This document shows, one piece after another, positions 8,875 through 17,801 of a stretch of 64,000 nt of DNA. The translations under genes and the position numbers were made by a program. Within the stretch, counting starts at the first letter, position 1. The number at the start of each line of letters is the position of its first letter. Source of the DNA: Nitriliruptoraceae bacterium (GTDB lineage: Bacteria; Actinomycetota; Nitriliruptoria; Nitriliruptorales; Nitriliruptoraceae); assembly GCA_018401275.1 (NCBI GenBank), contig JAGYKW010000003.1, positions 62,001 to 126,000 on the forward strand, read 5' to 3'. The notes below the pieces were generated by a model, which saw only the letters and a list, made by a program, of their open reading frames with translations, did no database searches and was not told the origin of the DNA.

Positions 8875-8905
8875 GCGCGCTGTCGGGGACGTCCCGACGG
8901 CGCGC
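8875..8905 (+). terminator. Strong stem-loop after fbiB
   Basis: Thirteen-base arms (8875-8887 and 8893-8905, one T-G wobble) enclose a 5-nt loop, 44 nt after the fbiB stop. It has no T-run, which is common for actinobacterial terminators. TAGGGT at 8870-8875 just before it could alternatively be a -10 for the permease, making this a leader hairpin. The rest of the 214-bp gap shows only the permease ribosome binding site. Confidence 0.5.
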
Positions 8906-9045
8906 GGGGCGACCCGGGCGAGCGCACGACGGCGGACCTGGCGCGGCCACGGGAGAGCGCGCCGGCAGGTCGGACCGCCGACATCCCCGAGGACGAACGG
9001 GCGCCCCACCCGTCCACCGTCCGACGGACGACTCCGGAGGAAGAC

Positions 9046-10395
9046 GTGACCGCATCCACCAGCACCAGTTCGGGTGTGCTCGAGCGGTACTTCGAGCTCA
9101 CGAAGAAGGGCACGACCGTGAGGACGGAGGTCCTCGCAGGCGTGACGACCTTCCTGGCGATGGCGTACATCGTCGCCCTGAACCCCATCATCCTCTCCGA
9201 CGCCGGGATGGACTTCGGCGCCGTGTTCACCGCGACAGCGCTCGCCGCCGCGATCGGCACGATGATCATGGGCCTCTGGGGCAAGCTGCCCATCGCCCAG
9301 GCGCCCGGCATGGGCCTGAACGCGTTCTTCGCCTACACGGTCGTGCTCGGCCTCGGCATCCCGTGGGAGACGGCCCTCGCGGGCACGCTCGTCTCGGGCC
9401 TGCTCTTCCTCGTCCTCGCCCTGACCGGTCTGCGCAAGTTCGTGATCGACGCCATCCCGCTGCCCCTGAAGCTCTCGGTCGGGGCGGGCATCGGCCTGTT
9501 CATCGCGTTCATCGGCCTCAAGGAGGGCGGCGTCATCGTGGCCGACCCAACCGTGCTCGTCGGACTCGGTGACCTCGGCAGCACGAAGGTCCAGCTCGCG
9601 CTGTTCGGCGTCGTCATCACGGCGGTCATGCTGGCGCGCGGCCTGCGCGGCGCGGTCCTCTACGGCATCGTGGCGACCACGGTCGTCGGCATCGTCGTCG
9701 GTTTCATCGCCGCCCCAGAAGCCGTCGTCGGACCGATCCCGAGCCTCGCCCCGACGTTCGGTGTCGCGTTCGCCGCGCTGCCGGACCTCCTGTCCCTCGA
9801 CCTGCTCCTGGTCGTCTTCGCCATGCTGTTCGTCGACTTCTTCGACACCGCAGGCACGCTGATCGCCGTCACGAAGCAGGCCGACCTGCTCACCCCGTCG
9901 GGCGAGCTGCCCAACGGGAACCGTCCGCTCGTCTCCGACGCGGTCGCGACCGTGTCGGGAGCGATCCTCGGCACGTCGACGACCACCTCCTACATCGAGT
10001 CCTCCTCGGGTGTCGGGGCCGGTGGTCGCACAGGCCTGACGTCGGTCACGACCTCGCTGATGTTCGTCGCGATGCTGTTCCTCCAGCCGCTGATCTTCAC
10101 GATCCTCGACCACCGCGAGGTCACCACGGCCGCGCTCGTGCTCGTCGGGCTGATGATGGCACGCCCGCTCGGTGAGATCGCGTGGGACCGCTGGGAGATC
10201 GCCGTCCCATCCTTCGCAGCGGTGATCATCATGCCGCTGACGTACAACATCGCGTACGGGATCGCGTTCGGTCTCGTGCTCTACCCCATCATGATGATGG
10301 CGCGCGGGAAGGCACGGGAGGTCTCCGTGACCATGTACGTCCTCGCGGTCCTGTTCATCGCCTACTTCGTGGTCAGGACGTTGTCCTTCAGCTGA
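9046..10395 (+). CDS. NCS2-family (AzgA/PbuG-type) purine permease
   Basis: A 449-residue integral membrane protein with about 12-14 hydrophobic segments. It has the signatures of the hypoxanthine/guanine branch of nucleobase:proton symporters: an N-terminal RTEVLAGVTTFLAMAYI, GMGLNAFFAYTV, VDFFDTAGTLI and TSTTTSYIESSSGV. It would import adenine, guanine or hypoxanthine; exact substrate preference cannot be told. GTG 9046 follows GGAGGAA by 3 nt. The gene stands alone between fbiB and a convergent glycosyltransferase. Confidence 0.93.
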   Translation: MTASTSTSSGVLERYFELTKKGTTVRTEVLAGVTTFLAMAYIVALNPIILSDAGMDFGAVFTATALAAAIGTMIMGLWGKLPIAQAPGMGLNAFFAYTVVLGLGIPWETALAGTLVSGLLFLVLALTGLRKFVIDAIPLPLKLSVGAGIGLFIAFIGLKEGGVIVADPTVLVGLGDLGSTKVQLALFGVVITAVMLARGLRGAVLYGIVATTVVGIVVGFIAAPEAVVGPIPSLAPTFGVAFAALPDLLSLDLLLVVFAMLFVDFFDTAGTLIAVTKQADLLTPSGELPNGNRPLVSDAVATVSGAILGTSTTTSYIESSSGVGAGGRTGLTSVTTSLMFVAMLFLQPLIFTILDHREVTTAALVLVGLMMARPLGEIAWDRWEIAVPSFAAVIIMPLTYNIAYGIAFGLVLYPIMMMARGKAREVSVTMYVLAVLFIAYFVVRTLSFS

Positions 10396-10418
10396 TCACC
10401 TCGAGTTCCAGCGATCCC

Positions 10419-10448
10419 CGTCGGGGCGGCGTCCGCGCCGCCCCGACG
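10419..10448. terminator. Bidirectional stem-loop terminator
   Basis: Perfect 13-bp arms (10419-10431 and 10436-10448) close a TCCG tetraloop, placed between the convergent permease (stop 10395) and glycosyltransferase (stop 10467). Its symmetry and position fit a two-way terminator; no T-run is present. Confidence 0.75.
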
Positions 10449-10466
10449 CGTCGCTCGGGCGATCGG

Positions 10467-11492
10467 TCAGCGCAGGCCGCGGCGGGCAGCCGCACGCAGC
10501 CAGTCGCGCGGCATCGGCTCACGCCAGCGGGCGACGACGTCCGCCAGTGGCACCGTCGCACGCTCACGGTCCTGCCGCCCTCGCCGCAGCGCCGCCGGCA
10601 GCAGCCGCAGGCGTCCGATGGCGAGCAGCATCGCGACGGGTGATCGCACAGCTCCCACGACGAACCGGAGCAGCCACAGCGGGACGATCACGTGGGCGTC
10701 GCGCGCGAGGCTGGCCCACCCCTCGCTGCCGATGACGACGAGTGCATGGTTCGAGAGGTTCAGGACGCGGACGCGACGCCGACGGCGCTCCGACGCACCG
10801 GCGCGCGCGTGGCGGCCGACCGCCATCGGTTCGTAGCGCGCGGTCCAGCCGCGCTGCCGAGCGCGCAGGTCGAGCTCGACGTCGTCGAAGTAGGCGACGA
10901 GTTCCTCCGTGAGGTACTCGCGGGCCTCCGGCACACCGCGTGCGACATCGTCGAGCATGGCGCGACGGTGCAGCACCAGAGCACCGGACGCCCCGAACAC
11001 CTCGCCCGCCTCATCGAAGCCGCCGTCGTCCGGCCGCCCGGCCCCACGGTTGAGCAGGAGTCGCGGGCGCGTCAGGACGTGTCCCGTCGTGTCGATGATC
11101 GCCGGAGCGTCGGGCGCGCCCGGCCGCAGACGCAGCAGCTTGGGCTGGACGGTCCCGCAGCGTGGGTGCTCGTCGAGCACGCGCATCATCACGGCGACCG
11201 CGTCCGGATCGATCGTCGCATCGGGGTTGACGAGCAGCACCGCATCGGCGTCCGACGAGCGGATCCCGAGGTTCACCGCACCGCAGAAGCCATGGTTGTG
11301 CGACAGGCTCCGCAGCGTCAGCGGATGGCGACGGGTGCGCGCGAGGAGCGTCTCCACGCGCGCGACGGTGTCATCGCTGCTGGCGTTGTCGAGCACCACG
11401 ATCTCGAAGGCGTCATGTCCGACCGCCTCGAGCGAGGCGAGGCAGCGTCCGATGTCGCGCGCCGAGTCCCACGTGACGACGATCGCGGTCAC
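10467..11492 (-). CDS. Glycosyltransferase family 2
   Basis: A 341-residue GT2 enzyme of the rhamnosyltransferase-like group. Seen are VTAIVVTWDSA at the N-terminus, VVLDNASSDDT, the donor-site VLLVNPDATIDPDA and YFDDVELDLRARQRG with the catalytic acidic residues; the last 100 residues are basic with a hydrophobic helix, suggesting peripheral membrane attachment. The start is GTG 11492, 10 nt downstream of the pyrophosphorylase stop; the open frame extends upstream into that gene but those residues are arginine-rich and family-unlike. It is the last gene of the cell-wall operon running from the LCP genes. Confidence 0.87.
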   Translation of the reverse strand: MTAIVVTWDSARDIGRCLASLEAVGHDAFEIVVLDNASSDDTVARVETLLARTRRHPLTLRSLSHNHGFCGAVNLGIRSSDADAVLLVNPDATIDPDAVAVMMRVLDEHPRCGTVQPKLLRLRPGAPDAPAIIDTTGHVLTRPRLLLNRGAGRPDDGGFDEAGEVFGASGALVLHRRAMLDDVARGVPEAREYLTEELVAYFDDVELDLRARQRGWTARYEPMAVGRHARAGASERRRRRVRVLNLSNHALVVIGSEGWASLARDAHVIVPLWLLRFVVGAVRSPVAMLLAIGRLRLLPAALRRGRQDRERATVPLADVVARWREPMPRDWLRAAARRGLR

Positions 11493-11502
11493 GCTGCCCA
11501 CG

Positions 11503-12600
11503 TCAGCCGTCGACTTCCGTCGGCGCGATCGACGGCGCGATCGACGGCGGGCCGATGGTCCGTCCGGTGCAGACGGATCCTGCCGGCAGCGCGGCACCCG
11601 CGGCGAGAAGACTGTCGCTGACGACGCCCCGCGCTCCGACGACGGCGCCCTCGGAGAGCAGCGCATCGCTGACGTCCGCTCCTTGCTCGATCGCTGCTCC
11701 GGCTGCGGCCACGACGTAGGGACCCACCGCCGCACCGTCCCCGACGGTCACCCCGGCCCCCAGGATCACGGGTCCATCGATGCGGATGTCCCGGCCGAGC
11801 TGCACGCCATCGCCGCAGCGTGCACCCGGATGGTCGGGATGCTCGACGAGATCGTCGAACGGTGGCCACGAGACTGCACCGTCGAGCACGAGACGCTGCC
11901 CCTCGAGGAAGCGGTCCGGTGTCCCGAGATCGGTCCAGACGCCGTCATGGACGAGGCCCGCGATCGTCTCGCCCTGAGCGAGCAGCGTCGGGAAGACCTG
12001 CCGCTCGAAGCTCAGCGGACCCGGAGCGAAGCGGTCGAGCACACCGGCGGACAGCACGTACGCGCCCGCGTTCACGGTGTCATGCCCCGGGAGCGATCCC
12101 GGCGCGGGCTTCTCGACGAAGGAGGTGATGCGGTCCCCCTCGAGCACGCACACGCCGAACGTCGAAGGGTCCTCGACGCGGGTCAGCGCGATCGTCACGG
12201 CCGCGTCCGCCGCACGGTGCGCGGCGACCAGCGCACCGAGGTCGAGGTCGCTGAGCACGTCCCCGTTGAGGACGAGGACCGGCTCGTCGAGCCCGGTCGT
12301 CGCGGCGCGTACCCCGCCGGCCGTGTCCAGCGGGGTCGGCTCAGCGACGAGGTCGACCTCGAGCCCGTACGGAGCCAGCAGGTCGATGAGCGGCGCGAAC
12401 GGTGCGGTGTCCGCGCCGACGACGAGACCGATACGCCGCACGCCGGCCTGCCCGAGGCGCCGAGCGAGCCCGGCGAGGAACGGTGCCCCGCAGAACGGCA
12501 GCATGGGCTTGGGGACCTGCGCGGTCAACGGGAGCAACCGCGTGCCACGCCCACCGGCGACGATCAGCGCGGTCGTCGGCACCGTCATCGGCCCGGTCAT
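11503..12600 (-). CDS. NDP-sugar pyrophosphorylase (mannose-1-phosphate guanylyltransferase-like)
   Basis: A 365-residue nucleotidyltransferase. The N-terminal GT-A-like domain has ALIVAGGRGTRLLPLT, VPKPMLPF (the sugar-phosphate lysine) and VLVLNGDVLSDLD; the C-terminal part (after residue ~245) is a left-handed beta-helix of hexapeptide repeats (DIRIDGPVILGAGVTVGDGA). The position next to wbbL-like and rmlD genes matches M. tuberculosis Rv3264c, annotated as ManB/GDP-mannose pyrophosphorylase, so GDP-mannose synthesis is the likely role; glucose-1-phosphate use is not excluded. ATG 12600 overlaps the stop of the upstream glycosyltransferase (ATGA). The frame is open much further upstream, but that part is antisense-like filler. 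Confidence 0.88.
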   Translation of the reverse strand: MTGPMTVPTTALIVAGGRGTRLLPLTAQVPKPMLPFCGAPFLAGLARRLGQAGVRRIGLVVGADTAPFAPLIDLLAPYGLEVDLVAEPTPLDTAGGVRAATTGLDEPVLVLNGDVLSDLDLGALVAAHRAADAAVTIALTRVEDPSTFGVCVLEGDRITSFVEKPAPGSLPGHDTVNAGAYVLSAGVLDRFAPGPLSFERQVFPTLLAQGETIAGLVHDGVWTDLGTPDRFLEGQRLVLDGAVSWPPFDDLVEHPDHPGARCGDGVQLGRDIRIDGPVILGAGVTVGDGAAVGPYVVAAAGAAIEQGADVSDALLSEGAVVGARGVVSDSLLAAGAALPAGSVCTGRTIGPPSIAPSIAPTEVDG

Positions 12601-13490
12601 CGACGTCGCTCCCCCGTCGTGCTGCGATCCGTACCTCTCACGGCGGTGGCCAGCGACGTGGCCGCGACCCATGCGGCCAGCCCGGGCCAGAGCAGCGGCC
12701 GCAGGTAGCGGGCAGGGCCGCGCCCCTCGCGTGAGAGGTAGCGCTCGAGTGCCCGCGCGTGGTCGATGCGCGCGCGCAGCGGCCGATGCTCGGTGGAAGC
12801 GCCGACGCGATGCTCCACGAGCGCGTCGGGGACGAAGCGGATCCGTCGACCCCGCGCCCTCAGACGGTCGCACAGGTCCACGTCCTCGACGAACAGTCGG
12901 TAGCCCGGATCGAAGCCACCGGCCGCGTCGAAGTCGCTGCGGCGCACGGCGAACGCGCAGCCCGAGACCCAGTCGACGTCCACGGACGCGTGGACGTCCG
13001 GTCCCGTCAGGTCGAGCGCGTGGTAGCGGCGGGTCGCCGGGTTGTCCGGGACGAGCCAGCCGATCGCCGCATGGCCGAGCGCTGTGGCGATGGACGGCGA
13101 TCGCCGCGCGGATGCCTGGTGCGAACCGTCGGGATAGCGGACGCGCGGCCCGACGAGCGCGACACCGGGGTCGCCGGCCAGCGCGTCGACGAGCACGCCG
13201 ATCGCACCCGGGGCGAAGCGCACGTCCGCGTTCGCGGCGACGATCACGTCGACGTCGCCCGGCAGTGCCGCCACCCCTGCGTTCACCCCGCGGCCGTACC
13301 CGACGTTGTCGAGCTCGAGCACATGGACCTCGGGATGCTCCGCACGCACGGCCGCCGCCGTCCCGTCGCTCGAGCCGGAGTCGACGACGACCACCGGTCC
13401 CGGGTGCCCGGCCAACGAGGCGAGCGCACCGAGGACCTCGGTGCGCGTCGTGTGCGTGACGAGCACGACACCGGCCGTCGCCGGGGTCAT
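12597..13490 (-). CDS. WbbL-like rhamnosyltransferase, GT2
   Basis: A 297-residue GT2 glycosyltransferase with VVLVTHTTRT, VVDSGSSDGT, IVAANADVRFAPG and FVEDVDLCDRLRARG. It lies directly downstream of rmlD and overlaps it by 4 bp, the same arrangement as wbbL1 (Rv3265c), which adds rhamnose to decaprenyl-diphospho-GlcNAc to form the arabinogalactan linker. A linker role is plausible but, without arabinan genes in view, the acceptor is uncertain. A C-terminal hydrophobic stretch (PLLWPGLAAWVAATSLA) suggests membrane contact. Confidence 0.87.
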   Translation of the reverse strand: MTPATAGVVLVTHTTRTEVLGALASLAGHPGPVVVVDSGSSDGTAAAVRAEHPEVHVLELDNVGYGRGVNAGVAALPGDVDVIVAANADVRFAPGAIGVLVDALAGDPGVALVGPRVRYPDGSHQASARRSPSIATALGHAAIGWLVPDNPATRRYHALDLTGPDVHASVDVDWVSGCAFAVRRSDFDAAGGFDPGYRLFVEDVDLCDRLRARGRRIRFVPDALVEHRVGASTEHRPLRARIDHARALERYLSREGRGPARYLRPLLWPGLAAWVAATSLATAVRGTDRSTTGERRR

Positions 13491-14365
13491 CTCGCCCCCG
13501 GACCGCGCGCTCCGAGCTCATCGAGCAGTCGGCCGAGCGCGTCACGCCAGTGCGGCAACGGTCCGATGCCCATCGTGCGCGCGTGCGTCGTGTCGAGCAC
13601 CGACCACGCCGGTCGTGGCGCCGGTCGATCGAGCGTGCTGGAGCGCTGCGGCGTGAGGTCGACCTGCCGACCGGCGAGTGCGAACACCGCCTCGGCGACG
13701 TCGAACCAGGTGGCGCTGCCCTCGTTCGCGAGATGGACCGTGCCGTGACGGCCGCTGACGGCCAAGGCCCTCACGGCCGCAGCGAGATCGCGCGTCGTCG
13801 TCGGGGAGCCCGTCTGGTCGTCGACGACCCGGACCGGACCGCCGGCGTCGGCGAGACGCAGCATGGTCCGCACGAAGTTGCGTCCCCGTGCGCCCGAGAC
13901 CCAGGCCGTGCGCACGATGTGGTGCTCGCTCAGCGTCTCACGCACCAGATGCTCGCCCGCGGCCTTGCTGCGTCCGTACACGCTGAGCGGTGCCACCGGG
14001 TCGTGCTCGGTGTAGCCACGTGGCGAACCGCCCGGCCCGGACGGTGCAGTGCCGCCGAACACGTAGTCCGTCGAGAACGTGACGAGCGTCGATCCGGTCC
14101 GCTCGCAGGCGCGCGCGAGCCACCACGGGCCGAGTGCGTTCGCGCGGTGCGCGCCCTCCGGGTCGGACTCGCAGCCGTCCACGTCGGTCGCGGCCGCCGC
14201 GTTCACCACCAGCGCAGGTCGCAGGGCTGCGACGGCCTCGGCGACCGCGGCCTCGTCGGTGACGTCGAGCTGGGCACGCGTGAGCCCGACCGTGTCGTGG
14301 TCGGCGAAGGCTTCGAGCAGGTCGAGCCCGAGCTGCCCTCCTGCCCCGGTGATCAGGACCTTCAC
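13487..14365 (-). CDS. rmlD: dTDP-4-dehydrorhamnose reductase RmlD
   Basis: A 292-residue short-chain dehydrogenase that performs the last, NAD(P)H-dependent step to dTDP-L-rhamnose. It shows the glycine-rich VLITGAGGQLG, NAAAATDVDGCE, FSTDYVFGG and the catalytic pair YGRSK. GTG 14365 overlaps the rmlB stop (GTGA, 14362-14365), and its own stop overlaps the next start. The open frame continues upstream across rmlB and rmlA but those residues are serine/arginine-rich shadow sequence. Confidence 0.95.
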   Translation of the reverse strand: MKVLITGAGGQLGLDLLEAFADHDTVGLTRAQLDVTDEAAVAEAVAALRPALVVNAAAATDVDGCESDPEGAHRANALGPWWLARACERTGSTLVTFSTDYVFGGTAPSGPGGSPRGYTEHDPVAPLSVYGRSKAAGEHLVRETLSEHHIVRTAWVSGARGRNFVRTMLRLADAGGPVRVVDDQTGSPTTTRDLAAAVRALAVSGRHGTVHLANEGSATWFDVAEAVFALAGRQVDLTPQRSSTLDRPAPRPAWSVLDTTHARTMGIGPLPHWRDALGRLLDELGARGPGAR

Positions 14366-15354
14366 GTGGTCGTCCCCCGTCGGGTGGACGCACCGCCGGC
14401 CTTGAGCGGACGCCACCAGTCCTCGCGCTCGCGGTAGAAGGCGATCGTGCGGTCGAGCCCCTCCTCGAACGAGACCTTCGGCTCCCAGCCGAGGGAGCGG
14501 ATGCGCGTCGTGTCGACGGAGTAGCGCAGGTCGTGGCCGGGACGGTCGGCGACCCGGTCGATGCGCTCCTCCCCGACGCCGAAGCGCTCGAGCAGGATCA
14601 TCGTGAGCTCGCGGTTGGTGAGCTCGTTGCCGGCCCCGACGTTGTAGATGCTGCCGGGTTCGGCCTCGGTGAGCACGAGCCACTGTGCAGCCGCGTTGTC
14701 GACCACGTAGGTCCAGTCGCGCACGTTGCGTCCGTCGCCGTAGAGCGGCACGTTCAGACCGTCGATCAGGTTGGTCACGAACAGCGGGATGACCTTCTCC
14801 GGATAGTGGTACGGGCCGAAGTTGTTCGCCGTGCGGGTCACCGAGATGGGATAGCCGTACGTGACGCCGTAGGCGCGCGCGAGCAGGTCCGCGCCGGCCT
14901 TCGACGCCGAGTACGGGCTGTTCGGCTCGAGCGCGTCCCCTTCCCGGAACGAGTCCGGCTCCTCGACCGAGCCGTAGACCTCGTCGGTGGAGATGTGCAG
15001 CACGCGCGGGACCTCGGCACGCCGGCAGGCCTCGAAGACGACCCCGGCCCCGGTGACGTTCGTGTCGAGGAACGCGGCCGGCCCCTCGATGGAGCGGTCG
15101 ACGTGCGACTCGGCGGCGAAGTTCACGACCATGTCCGCACCGGCGACGGTCGCCGCGACGAGCTCGGCGTCGCGGATGTCGCCGTGGACGAACGAGTAGC
15201 GCCGGTCCTCGGCGACGTCGGCGAGCGACGCCGGGTTGCCCGCGTAGGTCAGCGCATCGAGGTTGACGATCTCCACGTCGTCGGTCTGCTCGAGCACGTA
15301 GCGGATGAAGTTCGACCCGATGAAGCCGGCGCCGCCGGTGACGATGAGCCTCAC
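14362..15354 (-). CDS. rmlB: dTDP-glucose 4,6-dehydratase RmlB
   Basis: A 330-residue extended SDR enzyme that converts dTDP-glucose to dTDP-4-keto-6-deoxyglucose. It has the NAD-binding MRLIVTGGAGFIGSN, ISTDEVYGS with the catalytic Thr-Asp-Glu triad, and YSASKAGAD with the Tyr and Lys. Length is normal for the family. GTG 15354 overlaps the rmlA stop by 4 bp. No rmlC epimerase gene is present in the window, so the pathway is completed elsewhere. Confidence 0.96.
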   Translation of the reverse strand: MRLIVTGGAGFIGSNFIRYVLEQTDDVEIVNLDALTYAGNPASLADVAEDRRYSFVHGDIRDAELVAATVAGADMVVNFAAESHVDRSIEGPAAFLDTNVTGAGVVFEACRRAEVPRVLHISTDEVYGSVEEPDSFREGDALEPNSPYSASKAGADLLARAYGVTYGYPISVTRTANNFGPYHYPEKVIPLFVTNLIDGLNVPLYGDGRNVRDWTYVVDNAAAQWLVLTEAEPGSIYNVGAGNELTNRELTMILLERFGVGEERIDRVADRPGHDLRYSVDTTRIRSLGWEPKVSFEEGLDRTIAFYREREDWWRPLKAGGASTRRGTTT

Positions 15355-16427
15355 AGGCGTCCCTCCGTGATCTCGATGTCCGCGTGATCGCCCAGCAGGA
15401 AGCGGTGCGCGGCGGGACGTCGCTCCGTGCGAGAGATCCGCACGTCGCGGCCGAGCAGCGAGCCCTCCATGCGCGGCACGTCACGCAGCTGGCAGCGCTC
15501 CATGAGCACCGAGTACTCGACCTCGCAGCGCTCAAGGGTGCAGTCCGCGGCGACCGAGGTGAAGGGTCCGATGAAGACGTCCTCGAGCACGCTCCCCGCG
15601 CCGATGATCGCCGGACCACGCACGTGGCTGCGCACGAGCCGCGCGCCGGCCTCGATGACGACGTCGTCCGTGACGCTCGACTCCGCGTCGAGCTCGCCGT
15701 CGACGCGTCCACGGATGGAGGACAGCACGATCCGGTTCGCCTCGAGCAGCTCGTCCTTCTTGCCGGTGTCGAGCCACCAGCCCTCGACGAGCGAGGCCCG
15801 GACCTGCTGGCCCTCCTCCACGAGCAGCTGGATGGCGTCGGTGATCTCGAGCTCACCACGCCATGACGGCTCGATGCGGCGTGCCGCGTCGAGGATCGCC
15901 GAGGTGAACAGGTAGACGCCCACGAGTGCGAGGTCGGACGGCGGGTCCTTCGGCTTCTCGACGAGCCGGACGATCGCGCCCTGGTCGTCGAGCACGGCGA
16001 TCCCGAACCGCTGCGGATCCGGGACCTTCTTGAGCAGCAGTTGCGCAGCGGGCGCATCGCGCACGAACGCCTCGACCACGTGCCGGATGCCGCCCTCGAT
16101 GAGGTTGTCGCCGAGGAACATGACGAAGTCGTCGTCGCCGAGGAACGCTTCGGCGGTCAGCACCGCGTGGGCGAGGCCGAGCGGTGCGTCCTGCGGGATG
16201 TAGGTGATGGTGAGGCCGAAGGCGGAGCCGTCGCCGACCGCGGCACGGATCTCGGGGCCCGTGTCGCCGACGATGATGCCGACCTCGGTCACACCCGCGT
16301 CACGGATCTGCTCGAGCCCGTAGAACAGGATCGGCTTGTTCGCGACGGGCACGAGCTGCTTCGCGCTCGTGTGCGTGATGGGGCGCAGCCGACTGCCCGA
16401 GCCACCTGCCAGGACGAGTCCCTTCAC
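15351..16427 (-). CDS. rmlA: Glucose-1-phosphate thymidylyltransferase, long form
   Basis: Makes dTDP-glucose from glucose-1-phosphate and dTTP, starting the rhamnose pathway. Seen are MKGLVLAGGSGSRLRPIT, the Lys of SAKQLVPVANKP, FVMFLGDN and VEKPKDPPSD. At 358 residues it is longer than the roughly 290-residue RmlA of enterobacteria because of a C-terminal hexapeptide-repeat (beta-helix) extension from about residue 240, as in StrD-type enzymes of Streptomyces. GTG 16427 follows GGAGG by 8 nt. It leads the rmlA-rmlB-rmlD-glycosyltransferase chain. Confidence 0.94.
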   Translation of the reverse strand: MKGLVLAGGSGSRLRPITHTSAKQLVPVANKPILFYGLEQIRDAGVTEVGIIVGDTGPEIRAAVGDGSAFGLTITYIPQDAPLGLAHAVLTAEAFLGDDDFVMFLGDNLIEGGIRHVVEAFVRDAPAAQLLLKKVPDPQRFGIAVLDDQGAIVRLVEKPKDPPSDLALVGVYLFTSAILDAARRIEPSWRGELEITDAIQLLVEEGQQVRASLVEGWWLDTGKKDELLEANRIVLSSIRGRVDGELDAESSVTDDVVIEAGARLVRSHVRGPAIIGAGSVLEDVFIGPFTSVAADCTLERCEVEYSVLMERCQLRDVPRMEGSLLGRDVRISRTERRPAAHRFLLGDHADIEITEGRL

Positions 16428-16490
16428 GTGCTGTCCTCCCGGGTGCGGCCTCGCGCACCGTTCTGTCGCCAGTCCTGCTGCCGGTCGGCG

Positions 16491-17798
16491 TCAGGAGGTG
16501 GCGTCCTCCCCGACAGCGACCACCACCTGCGCACCGTCGGGCACGCGCACGCCCTCCGGGAGCGGGATCATCGGTGCACCGAGCACCGCCGCGACCCACT
16601 CCGCCCGGAGTTCCTGCTCCGGGAGCGAGTAGACGGTAGTCGTGGCGAGCGCATCGACACGGGCCGGACCGGGTCCTGCCGTCCCGAGGCTGCGGAAACC
16701 GCTGCTGAGCAGCGTGTCCTGCACGATCTGGGTGCCGGCCTCGCGGCCGCCCGAGAACAGCACGACGGTGGTCTGGCTGCGGGTCTGTGCCGTGCCCCGC
16801 GGTGCGGGCGGCCGTCCATCACGCAGGTCGTCCAGCAGCGCCCGGGCGCCCGGGCCGTACGGAAGGACGTAGGCGCGCCCCGCGACGGTGCGGGGGTAGC
16901 TCGGCAGCGTCATCATCGGCAGCCCATCGCGTACGACGCCGAGCATCTCCGTCGACAGCGACCGCATCTCGGCCAGGCCCAGCCGGTCGTCGGTCACGAG
17001 GTTCGACGCGACGTCGTCGACGAGCTGGTAGACGCGAGCCGGATCGGTGAGCAGGCGCCCGTCGAGCAGACGCACGAGCACGGAGCGGATGAACTGCTGC
17101 TGGCGATCGATGCGCTCGAAGTCCGAGCGCGGCCCGCTGCGCGAGCGGACGAACGCCAGCGCGTCGCGCGGGCCCATCTCGTGGCAGCCGGCCTCGAAGT
17201 CCGCGCCGCTCTTGACGTCGACCAGTGGTCGCTCGAGGCAGACCTCGACGCTGCCCAACGTTCGGACGATGTCGATGAAGCCACCGAGCGACACCATCGC
17301 GAAGTGGTTGACGGGCAGCCCGAGGTTGCTGCGCAGGGCACGCAGCAGCGGGTCCGGGCCGCCGGCGAACAGGTCGGTGAGCTTGCGCGGCTGACCGTCC
17401 GCGTCGAACACGAGCAGGTCACGTGGGATGCTCACGAGCGTGACGGTGCTGCGGTCCTCGCTGATCGCGACGTAGATCACGGTGTCGCTCTGCTGTCCGG
17501 TGAAGTTCCCGAGCGTCAGCTCGGCACGGTCGATCTCGCTGAGCCCTGCACGTGAGTCCGAACCGACGACCAGGAACGAGCTCGCCTGCGCCGTCGAATC
17601 GACGACGTCGAGCTCGGGCACCTGGATCCGGGTCAGGCTGGCATCAGCCTGACGGAGCAGGAGCGTCCCGCTGACCGCCGACACCGACACGAGCAGCACG
17701 AGGACCGCACCGAGCAGCGTGCCGGTCCGGCGCAGGCCTCGGTGGCTCTGACCACCATGGTGCTCCGCACTCCAGGCGAGACGATCACGCGAGCGCAT
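16491..17798 (-). CDS. LytR-CpsA-Psr (LCP) family glycopolymer transferase
   Basis: A 435-residue membrane-anchored protein: cytoplasmic tail, one transmembrane helix (about 27-48), extracellular LCP domain (about 70-240) and C-terminal LytR_C domain (about 345-430). LCP enzymes attach undecaprenyl-linked glycopolymers to peptidoglycan. The conserved polyprenyl-pyrophosphate-binding residues are present: SDTVIYVAIS, SIPRDLLV with the catalytic Arg and Asp, and AFVRSRSG. ATG 17798 follows GGAGG by 7 nt and lies 3 nt after the stop of the second LCP-like gene. The position beside rhamnose-linker genes matches CpsA-like Rv3267. Confidence 0.93.
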   Translation of the reverse strand: MRSRDRLAWSAEHHGGQSHRGLRRTGTLLGAVLVLLVSVSAVSGTLLLRQADASLTRIQVPELDVVDSTAQASSFLVVGSDSRAGLSEIDRAELTLGNFTGQQSDTVIYVAISEDRSTVTLVSIPRDLLVFDADGQPRKLTDLFAGGPDPLLRALRSNLGLPVNHFAMVSLGGFIDIVRTLGSVEVCLERPLVDVKSGADFEAGCHEMGPRDALAFVRSRSGPRSDFERIDRQQQFIRSVLVRLLDGRLLTDPARVYQLVDDVASNLVTDDRLGLAEMRSLSTEMLGVVRDGLPMMTLPSYPRTVAGRAYVLPYGPGARALLDDLRDGRPPAPRGTAQTRSQTTVVLFSGGREAGTQIVQDTLLSSGFRSLGTAGPGPARVDALATTTVYSLPEQELRAEWVAAVLGAPMIPLPEGVRVPDGAQVVVAVGEDATS

Positions 17799-17801
17799 CG
17801 C

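Noticed and set aside
8876-9045. A purine riboswitch before the purine permease
   Set aside because: The leader is long enough, but I see none of the conserved purine-aptamer junction bases, only a GC hairpin.
10467-11735. Longer form of the glycosyltransferase starting at 11735
   Set aside because: The extra 81 residues overlap the C-terminal beta-helix coding of the pyrophosphorylase and are Arg/Ser-rich; the family begins at GTG 11492.
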